Translations under genes and position numbers: made by a program
Shown here: one piece after another, positions 17,376 to 26,346 of the stretch
How the letters are laid out: every line of letters starts with the position of its first letter
Numbering within the stretch: position 1 is the stretch's first letter
From: Halobaculum roseum
Lineage (GTDB): Archaea; Halobacteriota; Halobacteria; Halobacteriales; Haloferacaceae
Assembly: GCF_019880245.1 (NCBI RefSeq)
Contig: NZ_CP082286.1
Location: 124,001 to 188,000, forward strand
Direction of reading: 5' to 3'
DNA length: 64,000 bases
Notes under the pieces: generated by a model
The model's input: only the letters and a program-made list of their open reading frames with translations
What the model was told of the DNA's origin: nothing
Database searches by the model: none

Positions 17376-18521
17376 CTAGGCGTCGCCATCCGTCGGGTAC
17401 TCCTCGCCGCACAAGTCGGCGACGTAGCGTCCGACGTGGTCGTCCATCCGCCGTTTGAACCCCGCCTGTCGGGCGAGGCGGTCGAGTTCCCGCGAGACGT
17501 AGGTGCCGTACTGGACGGCCTTCTTCTCCGCCGAGCGGACGCGCTCGGGGACGAGTCCCTCGGCGGCGGCGCGCAGCGCCACCTTCCGCTCGCCGTCGGC
17601 CACGAGCAGGTGTCCGGGCAGCGCCAGCGCCGCGGCGACGACGCGGTCGTGCAGCAGCGGCGCGACGGGCTCGACGCCGGCGGCCCGCAGCGCCAGCACG
17701 TCGCGCTCCAGTTGGTCGGGGAGCGTCGCGACCGTTTCGCGGCGGGCACCCCGGACGGTGTCGGCGTCGACGCGGGGGTCGTCAGCCGGGTCGACCAGCT
17801 TCGCGTAGCCGCCGAACAGCTCGTCGGCGCCCTGACCGACCGCGAGGCGGTCGTAGCCGTCGGCGGCCGCACGTTCCCCGACGAGATACAGCGGGAGCGC
17901 GATAGCCACGTCCATCGGGTTGCGCCGTCCCGTCGCGTCAACGATCTCGGGGACGGCGCGTTCGAGATCCGCGTGCGAGAGGGTGACCTCCCGCAGGTCG
18001 CGGTCCATCGCCTCGGCGGCGTCGCGAGCGGCCGCCACGTCGTGTGCGCCCTCGAAGCCGGCGACGTACAGCGGTGCCCCGGGGACGCCGGCGGCGACGA
18101 CCGCCGAGTCGACGCCGCCGGAGAACGCCACCGCGAGGCCGTCGGGGTCGACCGCGTGAACGCTCGTGTCGACTGCGTCGGCGACCGCGCCGAGCGCGGC
18201 TTCGTCGCCCGGCGGATCGGGGTCGGGAAGCGCCCAGACGCGTCGCTCGCCGTCGCCGTCGAGCGCGTGTCCCGCCGGAAGCGACCGCGGGCGTTCGAGA
18301 CCGCCGGGGCTGCGACTCCAGCGGTCCGGGTCGTCCGCGTCGACGAACAGCGGTCGACGACCGAGGACGTCGCGAACGAGCGTCCCGTCGACGACGCCCG
18401 CGAACCCGTCGGTCCCGGGCAGCGGGTCGCCGTCCGCGAGCGCGGTGCGGACAAGGGCTGGGTCCGTGGCGTCTTCGTCGCCGTCGAGATCCGTCGCCGG
18501 GGACCGACGCTCGCGAGTCAC
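17376..18521 (-). CDS. Asparagine-synthase-like PP-loop ATPase lacking the glutaminase nucleophile
   Basis: A 381-residue protein. The GTG at 18521 overlaps the TGA of the PHP gene (GTGA), so the pair is coupled. The ATP-pyrophosphatase motif FSGGVDSAVVA lies at about 130-140, followed by an adenylating domain with GQGADELFGGYAKL near 250, a strong asparagine-synthase B signature. The first 110 residues look like a short remnant of the class-II glutaminase domain but do not start with the catalytic Cys2. The enzyme would therefore need free ammonia or another amine. Whether it makes asparagine or acts on another substrate is open. Confidence 0.8.
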   Translation of the reverse strand: MTRERRSPATDLDGDEDATDPALVRTALADGDPLPGTDGFAGVVDGTLVRDVLGRRPLFVDADDPDRWSRSPGGLERPRSLPAGHALDGDGERRVWALPDPDPPGDEAALGAVADAVDTSVHAVDPDGLAVAFSGGVDSAVVAAGVPGAPLYVAGFEGAHDVAAARDAAEAMDRDLREVTLSHADLERAVPEIVDATGRRNPMDVAIALPLYLVGERAAADGYDRLAVGQGADELFGGYAKLVDPADDPRVDADTVRGARRETVATLPDQLERDVLALRAAGVEPVAPLLHDRVVAAALALPGHLLVADGERKVALRAAAEGLVPERVRSAEKKAVQYGTYVSRELDRLARQAGFKRRMDDHVGRYVADLCGEEYPTDGDA

Positions 18522-19201
18522 AGGAAGTCGGCGACTCGGCGGCCGATCCGGCGCTTGGCGCCGCCGGCGGCCTGCCGGAAGGAGATGTACCACGGCGTCC
18601 GCTTGCCGACCACGCTCGTACGGCCGTCGCGGATCGCCTCGAGGATCGCGTCGACCGAGCGCTCGTCTGCGCCTACCTCGGTGACGGCCTGCCCCACCAT
18701 CTCGGCGATGTGCGCGTCGCTTCCGGCGGTCATCGGGAGCCCCCGGTTCACCGCGAACGTCTCCGCCTGTCGGTTCGAACGACCCGTGAGGAGCCGGGAG
18801 TTGTACACCTCGATCGCGTCGGCGCTCGCCAACTGGTCGTCGGTGATGTGCGGCGCGACGCCGTGGCGCGACTTCTGAAACGGATGCGGGACGACCGCCA
18901 GGCCGCCCTGGTCGTGGATCCGGTCGAGCGTCTCGTCGTAGTCGAGGCCGGCGGGGATCAACTCCTCGATGCCGAACGCGAGCACGTGGCCCGCGGCGGA
19001 GGTGATCTCCATGCCCGGGATGCCGACGAGCCCGTAGTCGTCCGCCATGTCGGCGGCCTCCAGGCTCGCGTCGAGTTCGTCGTGGTCGGTGACCGCCAGC
19101 GCGTCGAGCCCGACGGCGGCCGCCTGTTCGAGGAGCATGTCGACCGGGTCGCGGCCGTCGTGTGAGAGCGCGGAGTGACTGTGCAGCTCGACCGATAGCA
19201 C
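18518..19201 (-). CDS. PHP-domain metal-dependent phosphoesterase
   Basis: A 227-residue protein of the polymerase-and-histidinol-phosphatase superfamily. Metal ligands can be read in order: H7 and H9 in ELHSHS, D39-H40 in TDHDE, H107 in PHPF, and D163/H165 in GSDAH. The GTG at 19201 gives VLSVELHSHSALS, the normal N-terminus of haloarchaeal members, and a TTTTCTA element about 27 bases upstream supports it. The physiological substrate is unknown (nucleotide or sugar phosphate). It is translationally coupled to the asparagine-synthase-like gene. Confidence 0.85.
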   Translation of the reverse strand: MLSVELHSHSALSHDGRDPVDMLLEQAAAVGLDALAVTDHDELDASLEAADMADDYGLVGIPGMEITSAAGHVLAFGIEELIPAGLDYDETLDRIHDQGGLAVVPHPFQKSRHGVAPHITDDQLASADAIEVYNSRLLTGRSNRQAETFAVNRGLPMTAGSDAHIAEMVGQAVTEVGADERSVDAILEAIRDGRTSVVGKRTPWYISFRQAAGGAKRRIGRRVADFL

Positions 19202-19329
19202 GGTCGCGGATACTCGTGGACCGTAGAAAAGGAATCCGGTCCGATCGACCGCCGGTCGCTCGCGACCCGAATAGACACGACCGTGCACATAGAAAGCCAT
19301 TTGAGCGGCGATGTTGACCGTACTCGTGA

Positions 19330-21483
19330 ATGCCCCTCGCCGACGCGGACCGCGAACTGGTGGAGGCGGAGCTCGGACGGGAGCCCACCCGAGCCGAGGC
19401 CGCGCTGTTCGAGAACCTCTGGAGCGAGCACTGCGCGTACCGCTCGTCGCGCCCGCTGTTGGGCGCCTTCGAGAGCGAGTCGGAGGACGTCGTGATCGGC
19501 CCCGGCGACGACGCCGCGGTAGTCGCGCTCGACGAGGACACGTACGCCACGCTCGGCATCGAGAGCCACAACCACCCCTCGTACGTCGACCCGTTCGACG
19601 GCGCCGCCACGGGCGTCGGCGGCATCGTCCGCGACACGATGTCGATGGGCGCGTACCCGATCGCGCTGGCGGACTCGCTGTACTTCGGGGACTTCGACCG
19701 CGAGCACTCGCGATACCTGTTCGAGGGCGTCGTCGAGGGGATCAGCCACTACGGCAACTGCATCGGCGTCCCCACGGTGGCCGGCTCCGTCGCGTTCAAC
19801 GACGGGTACGAGGGGAACCCGCTCGTCAACGTCGCCTGCGTGGGCCTGACGACACCCGACCGACTGGTCACCGCGACCGCCGAGACGCCCGGCAACGAGC
19901 TGGTGCTCGTCGGCAACGCCACCGGCCGCGACGGCCTCGGTGGCGCCTCCTTCGCCTCGGAGGACCTCGCCGAGGACGCCGAGACGGAGGACCGTCCCGC
20001 CGTTCAGGTGGGCGATCCGTACGCCGAGAAGCGACTGATCGAGTGCAACGAGGCGCTCGTCGACGAGGGACTGCTCGTCGCCGCGCGCGACCTGGGCGCG
20101 GCCGGACTCGGGGGCGCGTCCTCGGAGCTGGTCGCGAAGGGCGGCCTCGGCGCCGAGATCGCCCTCGACCGCGTCCACCAGCGCGAGCCGAACATGAACG
20201 CCATGGAGATCCTGCTGGCCGAAAGCCAGGAGCGCATGGTGTACGAGGTCCGGCCCGAGGACACCGACCGCGTCGCCGAGCTGGCCGAGCGGTTCGACCT
20301 GGGCTGTTCGGTCATCGGCGAGGTGACCGACGGCAACTACGTGTGCACCTTCGAGGGGGAGACGGTCGTCGATGCGCCCGCCGAGTACCTCGCCGACGGG
20401 GCGCCGATGAACGACCTCGATCGCGAGGAGCCGAGCCAGCCCGACCGCGACCTCCCCGCGCTCGTCGCGGACGGGGAGCCCGATCCCGACGCGCTCGCCG
20501 AGGCGTTCGACGCCGTCGTCGGCCACCCGAACACCGCGAGCAAGCGCTGGGTGTACCGCCAGTACGACCACGAGGTCGGCGTCCGGACCTCGGTGCTCCC
20601 TGGCGACGACGCCGCGGTGCTGGCTATCCGCGAGGCCGAAACCGACGGCGGCGACCCGGTCGGGCTGGCGCTGTCCTCCGGCTCCGAGCCGCGGTGGACG
20701 GAGGCGGCGCCGTACGAGGGCGCCCGCGCCGTCGCGCTGGAGAACGCGACGAACCTCGCGGCGAAGGGCGCGACCCCCCTCGCGGCGGTCGACTGCCTCA
20801 ACGGCGGCAACCCGGAGAAGCCGGACGTGTACGGCGGCTTCGCGGCCGCCGTCGACGGCCTCGCCGAGATGTGCGCGGACCTCTCGATGCCTGTCGTCGG
20901 CGGCAACGTCTCGCTGTACAACGACTCGGTCGCCGGCCCCATCCCGCCGACGCCGACGCTGGCGGTCATCGGAACGAAGGCCGGATTCGACGCCCCCCCG
21001 GCGGCGTTCGCCGGCGAGGGGACCGTGCTCGCGGTCGGCGCCGCCGGCGGCGCGCTGGGCGGCTCGGAGTATCTCGCGCAGTCGGGCGGGAGCGACCGCT
21101 TCCCCGCCCTTCCGGAGAACGCGCCGGCGGTCGTGGAGACGCTCGCGGCGGTCGCCGACGGCGACGACACCCTCGCGGTGCACGACGTGAGTCACGGGGG
21201 ACTCGCGGTCGCGCTCGCGGAGATGGTGACCGACGACGCCGGCGCCGAGGTCGCCCTCGACGACGCGCTCGCGCTGTTCGACGAGACCCCCGGTCGCGCG
21301 GTGATCGAGACGGCCGACCCGGACGCGGTCCGGGCAGCATTCGACGGCGTCGCGCCGGTCGAGGAGATCGGCGAGGCGACCGCGGACGGGACGCTCTCGC
21401 TTTCGGTCGGCGACGCGGAACTGACGCGCGACGCCGCGTCGATCCGCGACCTCAGGTCGGTCATCGAGCGCGAACTGGACTGA
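19330..21483 (+). CDS. purL: Phosphoribosylformylglycinamidine synthase subunit PurL
   Basis: A 717-residue enzyme of the fourth step of purine synthesis, converting FGAR to FGAM with ATP and ammonia. Signatures include [11 protein letters not shown] (30-40), ESHNHPS (78-84), [13 protein letters not shown] and GGNVSLYN. The length matches the small PurL type that works with separate PurQ and PurS; neither is in the window. A GAAAGCCAT element about 35 bases upstream is also found before two other genes in the window. It is divergent from the PHP gene. Confidence 0.96.
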   Translation: MPLADADRELVEAELGREPTRAEAALFENLWSEHCAYRSSRPLLGAFESESEDVVIGPGDDAAVVALDEDTYATLGIESHNHPSYVDPFDGAATGVGGIVRDTMSMGAYPIALADSLYFGDFDREHSRYLFEGVVEGISHYGNCIGVPTVAGSVAFNDGYEGNPLVNVACVGLTTPDRLVTATAETPGNELVLVGNATGRDGLGGASFASEDLAEDAETEDRPAVQVGDPYAEKRLIECNEALVDEGLLVAARDLGAAGLGGASSELVAKGGLGAEIALDRVHQREPNMNAMEILLAESQERMVYEVRPEDTDRVAELAERFDLGCSVIGEVTDGNYVCTFEGETVVDAPAEYLADGAPMNDLDREEPSQPDRDLPALVADGEPDPDALAEAFDAVVGHPNTASKRWVYRQYDHEVGVRTSVLPGDDAAVLAIREAETDGGDPVGLALSSGSEPRWTEAAPYEGARAVALENATNLAAKGATPLAAVDCLNGGNPEKPDVYGGFAAAVDGLAEMCADLSMPVVGGNVSLYNDSVAGPIPPTPTLAVIGTKAGFDAPPAAFAGEGTVLAVGAAGGALGGSEYLAQSGGSDRFPALPENAPAVVETLAAVADGDDTLAVHDVSHGGLAVALAEMVTDDAGAEVALDDALALFDETPGRAVIETADPDAVRAAFDGVAPVEEIGEATADGTLSLSVGDAELTRDAASIRDLRSVIERELD

Positions 21484-21576
21484 CGGCCGGCGTCGACGGA
21501 CCGGTCGGGCGTTCCAGGGACCTGACATCGTGAGAATCGAACGAGCGCTTTTTAGTTCTCACGTTGACAATACGTC

Positions 21577-22971
21577 GTGTCGATCCGTGCCCTCCTCCTC
21601 GCAGCCCTCCTCGTCATCGGCGGCTGTGCGGCCCCCGCGGTCCCCCCGGCGACGACCGAGGGCGACCCCGCCGCCTCGGACCACCACACGACGAGCGGGG
21701 GATCGCCGGATGCCACGATATCCACGGTGTCTCCGTCGACGCCGTCGGCACAGTCGCCACAGTCGACGCAGCCGCCGGCAGAGTCGCCGCAGCCGTCGCC
21801 GGGTGCGGACGGCGCGGCCGCGAACACGTCGGAAGCGACACCGCCGTCGCCACGGGCGCTCGCCGACGGGTACGACGTTCGCGTGTCCGGCGGGTCGCTG
21901 CCCGTCGAGTACCCGTTGGTGTTCGCCAGGGTCGCGGTGACGGTGGATCGGCCGACGGTCGAGCCGCCGTCGGTCGTCCGCGTCGAGCCGAACGAGTCGA
22001 TGGAGTTGGGCGGGAGCGAGTATCCGGAGTTCTACCGGTTGCTCGGCTTCAGCGTGGGTGAGGAGCGCGGGCGGGCACTCACCGCGGCGGCGTACGTCGC
22101 GTCGGCGGAGGCGGTCGTCGTCAACGAGGCGGTCCTCGCGGACGCAGCGGACGCGGAGTCGACGCTGGCCCACGAGTCGGTTCACGTCGTCCAGTTCCGG
22201 ACGGGCGCGTTCGAGGACCTGGACGGAACGGCGGCGACGCCGCCGGGATCGACGGCCTCGCGGCTGCTTCGGGCGGCGATCATCGAGGGGTCGGCGACGT
22301 ACGTGCAGGGGGAGTACGTCCGCCGGTACGCCCCGGAAGCCCCCAGGCCGACCGAGTCGCTGCGCGCGCGAGCGGCGAACGGGTCGGCGGCGACACGCCT
22401 GGGGGCCGCGCCGTATCTCGCCGGCGCGCGCTACGTCGACGGCCGGGTGTCCGACCCCGGCGAGGTTCGCGAGGTGTACGCCGATCCGCCCCGCACGGCC
22501 GAGGAGTTGCTCCACGACCGCCCGCCGGGGAGCGAGCCGCTCGCGGCGCTGGCCGTTCGCGATGCGCCGGGCGACGGGTGGACCAGCGACGGACGGGCGA
22601 GGGACACCTACGGGGAGCTGTTCGTTCGCACGCTGCTGGAGACGAGCGTCGACGAACCGACCGCGGCCGATGCCGCACACGGCTGGGACAACGACGTGCG
22701 ACGGCGGTTCGTCGCGCACGCCGACGACGGGTCGACACACACCGGCTACGCGTGGGCGATCCGATTCGAGGACGCCGCCAACGCGACGGCGTTCGCGGCG
22801 GCGTTCGAGACGTGGCGGGCGGACCGTCCGGCGAACGCGTCGACGGTGCGGCTCGTTCGCGCCGCGCCGGGGACGGTCGTGGTACTGCTCGGGGACGAGC
22901 GGTTCGTGACGCGCGCGACGGCGTCCGGCACGGACGGCGCAGTCACCCTCCGTGTGAACGAGACCGGATGA
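21577..22971 (+). CDS. Surface lipoprotein with HExxH motif (Hvo_1808-like)
   Basis: A 464-residue exported protein. The start is GTG at 21577, and CTTTTTAGT at about 21549-21557 is a well-placed TATA box. A Sec-type lipoprotein signal ends in LLVIGGCAAP (Cys17). A Pro/Ser/Thr/Gln-rich linker (about 25-85) follows. The folded part has TLAHESVHVVQ, containing HESVH (HExxH), and about 35 residues later IIEGSATYVQGEY, giving a gluzincin-like second Glu. It resembles the haloarchaeal Hvo_1808 surface-protein family from memory. Peptidase activity is not established for that family, so it is inferred from motif only. Confidence 0.72.
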   Translation: MSIRALLLAALLVIGGCAAPAVPPATTEGDPAASDHHTTSGGSPDATISTVSPSTPSAQSPQSTQPPAESPQPSPGADGAAANTSEATPPSPRALADGYDVRVSGGSLPVEYPLVFARVAVTVDRPTVEPPSVVRVEPNESMELGGSEYPEFYRLLGFSVGEERGRALTAAAYVASAEAVVVNEAVLADAADAESTLAHESVHVVQFRTGAFEDLDGTAATPPGSTASRLLRAAIIEGSATYVQGEYVRRYAPEAPRPTESLRARAANGSAATRLGAAPYLAGARYVDGRVSDPGEVREVYADPPRTAEELLHDRPPGSEPLAALAVRDAPGDGWTSDGRARDTYGELFVRTLLETSVDEPTAADAAHGWDNDVRRRFVAHADDGSTHTGYAWAIRFEDAANATAFAAAFETWRADRPANASTVRLVRAAPGTVVVLLGDERFVTRATASGTDGAVTLRVNETG

Positions 22972-22978
22972 TCCGGAG

Positions 22979-23137
22979 TTAGACCAGCAACAGCGGCACC
23001 ACGAAGGTCACGAGGATGCCGACGAGCGCGATGACCGCGCCGGTGGCCGCCTGTCCGCTCGTGATCTCCTGCATCGGCGAGGTGACGCGTTCGTAGTCGA
23101 ACTCCTTGAAGTGGTCGTGCTCGTGGTGGTCGGCCAT
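22979..23137 (-). CDS. Small tail-anchored protein with His-rich N-terminus
   Basis: A 52-residue protein, MADHHEHDHFKEFDYERVTS followed by a Gln/Thr-rich turn and a single C-terminal membrane span (about 31-51). The ATG at 23137 is chosen because upstream translation lacks this pattern. The HHEHDH cluster could bind metal. Haloarchaeal genomes carry a conserved family with the same RVTSPMQE motif (DUF7550-like, from memory). Function unknown. Confidence 0.6.
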   Translation of the reverse strand: MADHHEHDHFKEFDYERVTSPMQEITSGQAATGAVIALVGILVTFVVPLLLV

Positions 23138-23270
23138 GGTTCGTGATCGAGGGGGCGTCGCGCTGGTACTTAATCCGTCGTGGTCCGCGGCGCGCGCCCG
23201 GGGCCGGGAGGGCCGCCCCTCCGCCCCGACGGCCATCAGGGTTTTGACACGGACACCTGCACACGACTGC

Positions 23271-23597
23271 ATGGTCCCCCGAGGACACACGTCGCTCCTC
23301 CGATTCGTCCGGCGGTCGGCACAGCGAAACGAGTACGTCGCCGAGGCCATCTGGTGGTCCGTGTTCGTATGCTACGCCGTCAGCGTCGCAGCCATCAGCC
23401 TCGGCGGCGTCGTCGGCGGGGGGTACCTGTACTTCCGGTACGTCCTTCCGACGGTCGCCGCGCGGGTCGAGCCGATGGCGCAGGCGGTGGTCGGTCTCGC
23501 GTACGTGTTCGTGCTGTTCGTCCTCCTCCACTCGGTCGTCACCCGCATTCGCGATTGGCTGTACGGCGGCGGAACCGTCGCCGGTTGGAAGCAGTGA
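23271..23597 (+). CDS. Small two-span membrane protein
   Basis: A 108-residue protein with a basic N-terminus (HTSLLRFVRRSAQRNEY) and two long hydrophobic segments (about 24-52 and 62-85), ending in a short soluble tail. ATG at 23271 is preceded by GTTTTGACA at about 23240, a possible TATA box. It is divergent from the 52-residue gene. No family recognised. Confidence 0.55.
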   Translation: MVPRGHTSLLRFVRRSAQRNEYVAEAIWWSVFVCYAVSVAAISLGGVVGGGYLYFRYVLPTVAARVEPMAQAVVGLAYVFVLFVLLHSVVTRIRDWLYGGGTVAGWKQ

Positions 23598-23719
23598 GCC
23601 GGACAGCGGGGTTCGGGTGAATCACGAACGATGAAGGGGGCGCGGTCGCCGGCGCGCGGTGTGGCGGCGCCCACGCCGACAGGCGAAACGATGAAACCCG
23701 GTTCGGGGCTATCGAACGT

Positions 23720-24550
23720 ATGACCCTCACGAAGCGGATCATCCCGTGTATCGACGTCGATCTCGACGACGACGGGAACGCCGCCGTCTACACCGGCGTC
23801 AACTTCGAGAACCTGGAGTACTCCGGCGATCCCGTCGAGATGGCGAAGAAGTACAACGAGGTCGGCGCCGACGAGTTCGTCTTCCTCGACATCACCGCGA
23901 GCGCGGAGGGGCGCGAGACCATGCTCGATACCGTGTCGGCGGTCGCCGACGAGTGTTTCATCCCGCTGACCGTCGGCGGCGGCATCCGAACGAAGGCCGA
24001 CATCAAGGAGACGCTGCGGGCGGGGGCGGACAAGGTGTCCATCAACTCCGGGGCCATCGAGAACCCCGAGTTGATCGCCGAGGGCGCCGACGCGTTCGGC
24101 AGCCAGTGCATCGTCATCTCCGTCGACGCCCGGCGGCGGTTCGACGACGAGGGCGACCACTACGTCGAGATCGAACGTGAGGACGGCGAGACCGAGGAGT
24201 GCTGGTTCGAGTGCACCGTCAAGGGCGGCCGGGAGGGAACCGGGATGGACGTGGTCACCTGGGCGAAGGAGGCCGAGGAGCGCGGCGCGGGAGAGCTGTT
24301 CGTCAACTCCATCGACGCCGACGGCACGAAGGACGGCTACGACATCCCGCTCACGAAGGCGGTGTGTGACGCCGTGTCGACGCCGGTGATCGCCTCCTCC
24401 GGCTGTGGCGGCCCCGAGGACATGGAGGAGGTGTTCGTCGAGGCCGGCGCCGACGCTGGGCTCGCGGCGAGCATCTTCCACTTCGACGAGTACGGCATCG
24501 ACGAGGTGAAGCGCTACCTCGACGAGCACGGCGTCCCCGTCCGGCTCTGA
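23720..24550 (+). CDS. hisF: Imidazole glycerol phosphate synthase cyclase subunit HisF
   Basis: A 276-residue TIM-barrel enzyme of histidine synthesis; with HisH it converts PRFAR and ammonia to IGP and AICAR. The N-terminus MTLTKRIIPCIDVD carries the catalytic Asp12, and VISVDARRRF the second Asp near 135. VGGGIRTKAD and ASSGCGGPEDMEE are the two phosphate-binding loops. The length is slightly above 253 because of acidic insertions (DLDDDGN near 15-20 and around 145). hisD lies 34 kb away in the same window. Confidence 0.97.
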   Translation: MTLTKRIIPCIDVDLDDDGNAAVYTGVNFENLEYSGDPVEMAKKYNEVGADEFVFLDITASAEGRETMLDTVSAVADECFIPLTVGGGIRTKADIKETLRAGADKVSINSGAIENPELIAEGADAFGSQCIVISVDARRRFDDEGDHYVEIEREDGETEECWFECTVKGGREGTGMDVVTWAKEAEERGAGELFVNSIDADGTKDGYDIPLTKAVCDAVSTPVIASSGCGGPEDMEEVFVEAGADAGLAASIFHFDEYGIDEVKRYLDEHGVPVRL

Positions 24551-24682
24551 GCCGACCGAGCGTCCGCTCGTCCGGACGGAGAACTGACTCGACGTGGCTG
24601 TTCCGGCGGGCGAGACGCTGCCCGACGAGCACGGAACGAGTACCGAGAGAGAACGAAGGGACGGACCGCGACGGGTCCCGGC

Positions 24683-24991
24683 TCAGGCCTCGGCGGCCGG
24701 GGCGTCGTCGAACGCGGCCTCGATCCGGTCGTACAGCGTTTCGAGGTTGTCCGAGACGCCCGTGGCGGCCTGTTCGAGGGCGTCCAGGGGGTCCAGCCCG
24801 TCCTCGGTCTTGATCGAGAGGATCGGCTCGGTCTGACCGCCGGACTGCTCGGGGTTCATGTCGTACGTCGCCGCGGCGACGCCGTCGGCCCTGAGGAGCT
24901 GCCCCTTGAGGACGTTCATGAACGTGTGGTCCTCGCCCGCGATCTCGATGCGGAGTTCCTCGTCCGTCTTGTCGATGACGCGAAGTTCCAT
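24683..24991 (-). CDS. rpo11: DNA-directed RNA polymerase subunit Rpo11 (L)
   Basis: A 102-residue subunit that forms the assembly heterodimer with Rpo3. The family core is present: [20 protein letters not shown] (about 13-32) and a later [10 protein letters not shown] strand. The C-terminal helix (residues about 65-95) ends in an Ala-rich tail. It is a single gene between two convergent or divergent neighbours. Confidence 0.96.
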   Translation of the reverse strand: MELRVIDKTDEELRIEIAGEDHTFMNVLKGQLLRADGVAAATYDMNPEQSGGQTEPILSIKTEDGLDPLDALEQAATGVSDNLETLYDRIEAAFDDAPAAEA

Positions 24992-25109
24992 TGCCGGAGC
25001 GTTCGCCGCAGGCGCGTTTCAAGCTTGTGTTCCGCGGATTCGCGCGTCGCCGGCACGTCGCCGTCTGGTCTGTTCGGATCGTCGCGTCCCGCGTTCGCGA
25101 CCCGACCGG

Positions 25110-26132
25110 TCACTCCCCCTCCCACTCGACAACGCGGTCGATCCCGGGGTCGGGAAACAGCGCCGACACGTCCGGATCCGCGTCGACGAGGGTGTAGCGC
25201 GTCCCGGTCCGCTCGGCCACGCCGGCCTCGGCGAGGTGGTCGAGGTGGGCGTACGCCTCGCCCGGGCCGTGGAGGACGTGGATCCCGTGGAGGTCGCCGA
25301 ACAGCGCGGCGCTCACCTCCCACGGCGTCGACGGACCGAGGTCGGCGAGCGCGTCGACGACGTTCCCGGTGCGCTCGACGTGGTGCCGGAGGATCGTCGC
25401 CGCCCGCCCGGCGGGGTCGTCGATGCGGTCGCGGTGCCCCGGCCACGCCGTCCCGGGGTCGAGGTCTATCAGGTCCAGCAGGCTCCCGACGTAGCTCGCG
25501 AGGGGGGCCTCGACGCGGACGTCCGCGCCGCCGACGTTCGGGGTGTACTTCGGGAGGATGGCGTCCCCGACGAACGCCTCGTCGGCCGCGGGGTCGTGAA
25601 ACGCCGTGAGCCCGGCGGCGTGTCCGGGAAGGTGGACGGCTTCGAGGGTGCGGCCGTTCACGGCGAACTCCTCGCCGTCGGCGAACGGCTCCACGTCGCA
25701 CGGCTCGCCCCCGAGGTCGGCGTGACCCTCGAGGAAGTCGACGAGCTCGGCGCGTGGTCCCTCCGGCATCCCCCACTCGCGGAACTTCTCGCGCTGGAGC
25801 CGTCGTTCCTCCAGCAGACTGTACTCGTCACCGGCGACGAGCGGCGCGTCCGCCTCGTGGGCGTGGATCGTCGCGCCCGACTCCGACTGGATCGCGCCCG
25901 CGAGGCCGGCGTGGTCGGCGTGCCAGTGCGTGAGCAGGACGCGGTCGACGTCCGCGATCCCGTACCCGAGGTCGGCGAGACCGACGGCCAACTGCTCGCG
26001 AACCTCGGGGAGGGCGACGCCGGCGTCGACGAGGACGAGTTCGTCCGGGTCACCGCCGTCCGCGGGGCCGTCGAGCACGTACACGTTGTTCAGCCCCTCG
26101 AAGACGGTGTTGGTGAGACGGATCCGCTCCAT
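25110..26132 (-). CDS. MBL-fold metallo-hydrolase
   Basis: A 340-residue metallo-beta-lactamase-fold hydrolase. ATG at 26132 gives MERIRLTNTVFEGLNNVYVL, the usual first strand. The zinc motif LTHWHADHAG lies at about 67-76, with a later His in VHLPGHAAG (about 170) and DAILP near 190. A C-terminal helical region of 100 residues (REHVERTGNV-like) is typical of the larger, lactonase/thioesterase-like branch. The substrate is not known. Confidence 0.88.
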   Translation of the reverse strand: MERIRLTNTVFEGLNNVYVLDGPADGGDPDELVLVDAGVALPEVREQLAVGLADLGYGIADVDRVLLTHWHADHAGLAGAIQSESGATIHAHEADAPLVAGDEYSLLEERRLQREKFREWGMPEGPRAELVDFLEGHADLGGEPCDVEPFADGEEFAVNGRTLEAVHLPGHAAGLTAFHDPAADEAFVGDAILPKYTPNVGGADVRVEAPLASYVGSLLDLIDLDPGTAWPGHRDRIDDPAGRAATILRHHVERTGNVVDALADLGPSTPWEVSAALFGDLHGIHVLHGPGEAYAHLDHLAEAGVAERTGTRYTLVDADPDVSALFPDPGIDRVVEWEGE

Positions 26133-26346
26133 GCCGACGGATGGGCTCCCCCGTGGCAAGAACCCTTCCGACTCGGATCGCGACGGACTCGAGGACCACG
26201 ATCCGCCGATCTCGCGTCGACACGCACATTTTTCACCGACGGGCACACCGTACATACTCGCGAGTGTTTACCGTACAGCGTGCCAGTCATCGCCGCGCCC
26301 GGTCGCACCGGGACGCCGGAGCCGGGGACGGCCGGGGAGCGTGTCG
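26133..26346. other. Divergent promoter region
   Basis: A 214-bp gap between the MBL gene (minus) and the histidine kinase (plus). It holds T-rich stretches at 26226-26236 (CATTTTTCACC) and 26262-26272 (GTGTTTACCGT), both possible TATA elements. No gene or RNA is recognised in it. Confidence 0.4.
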
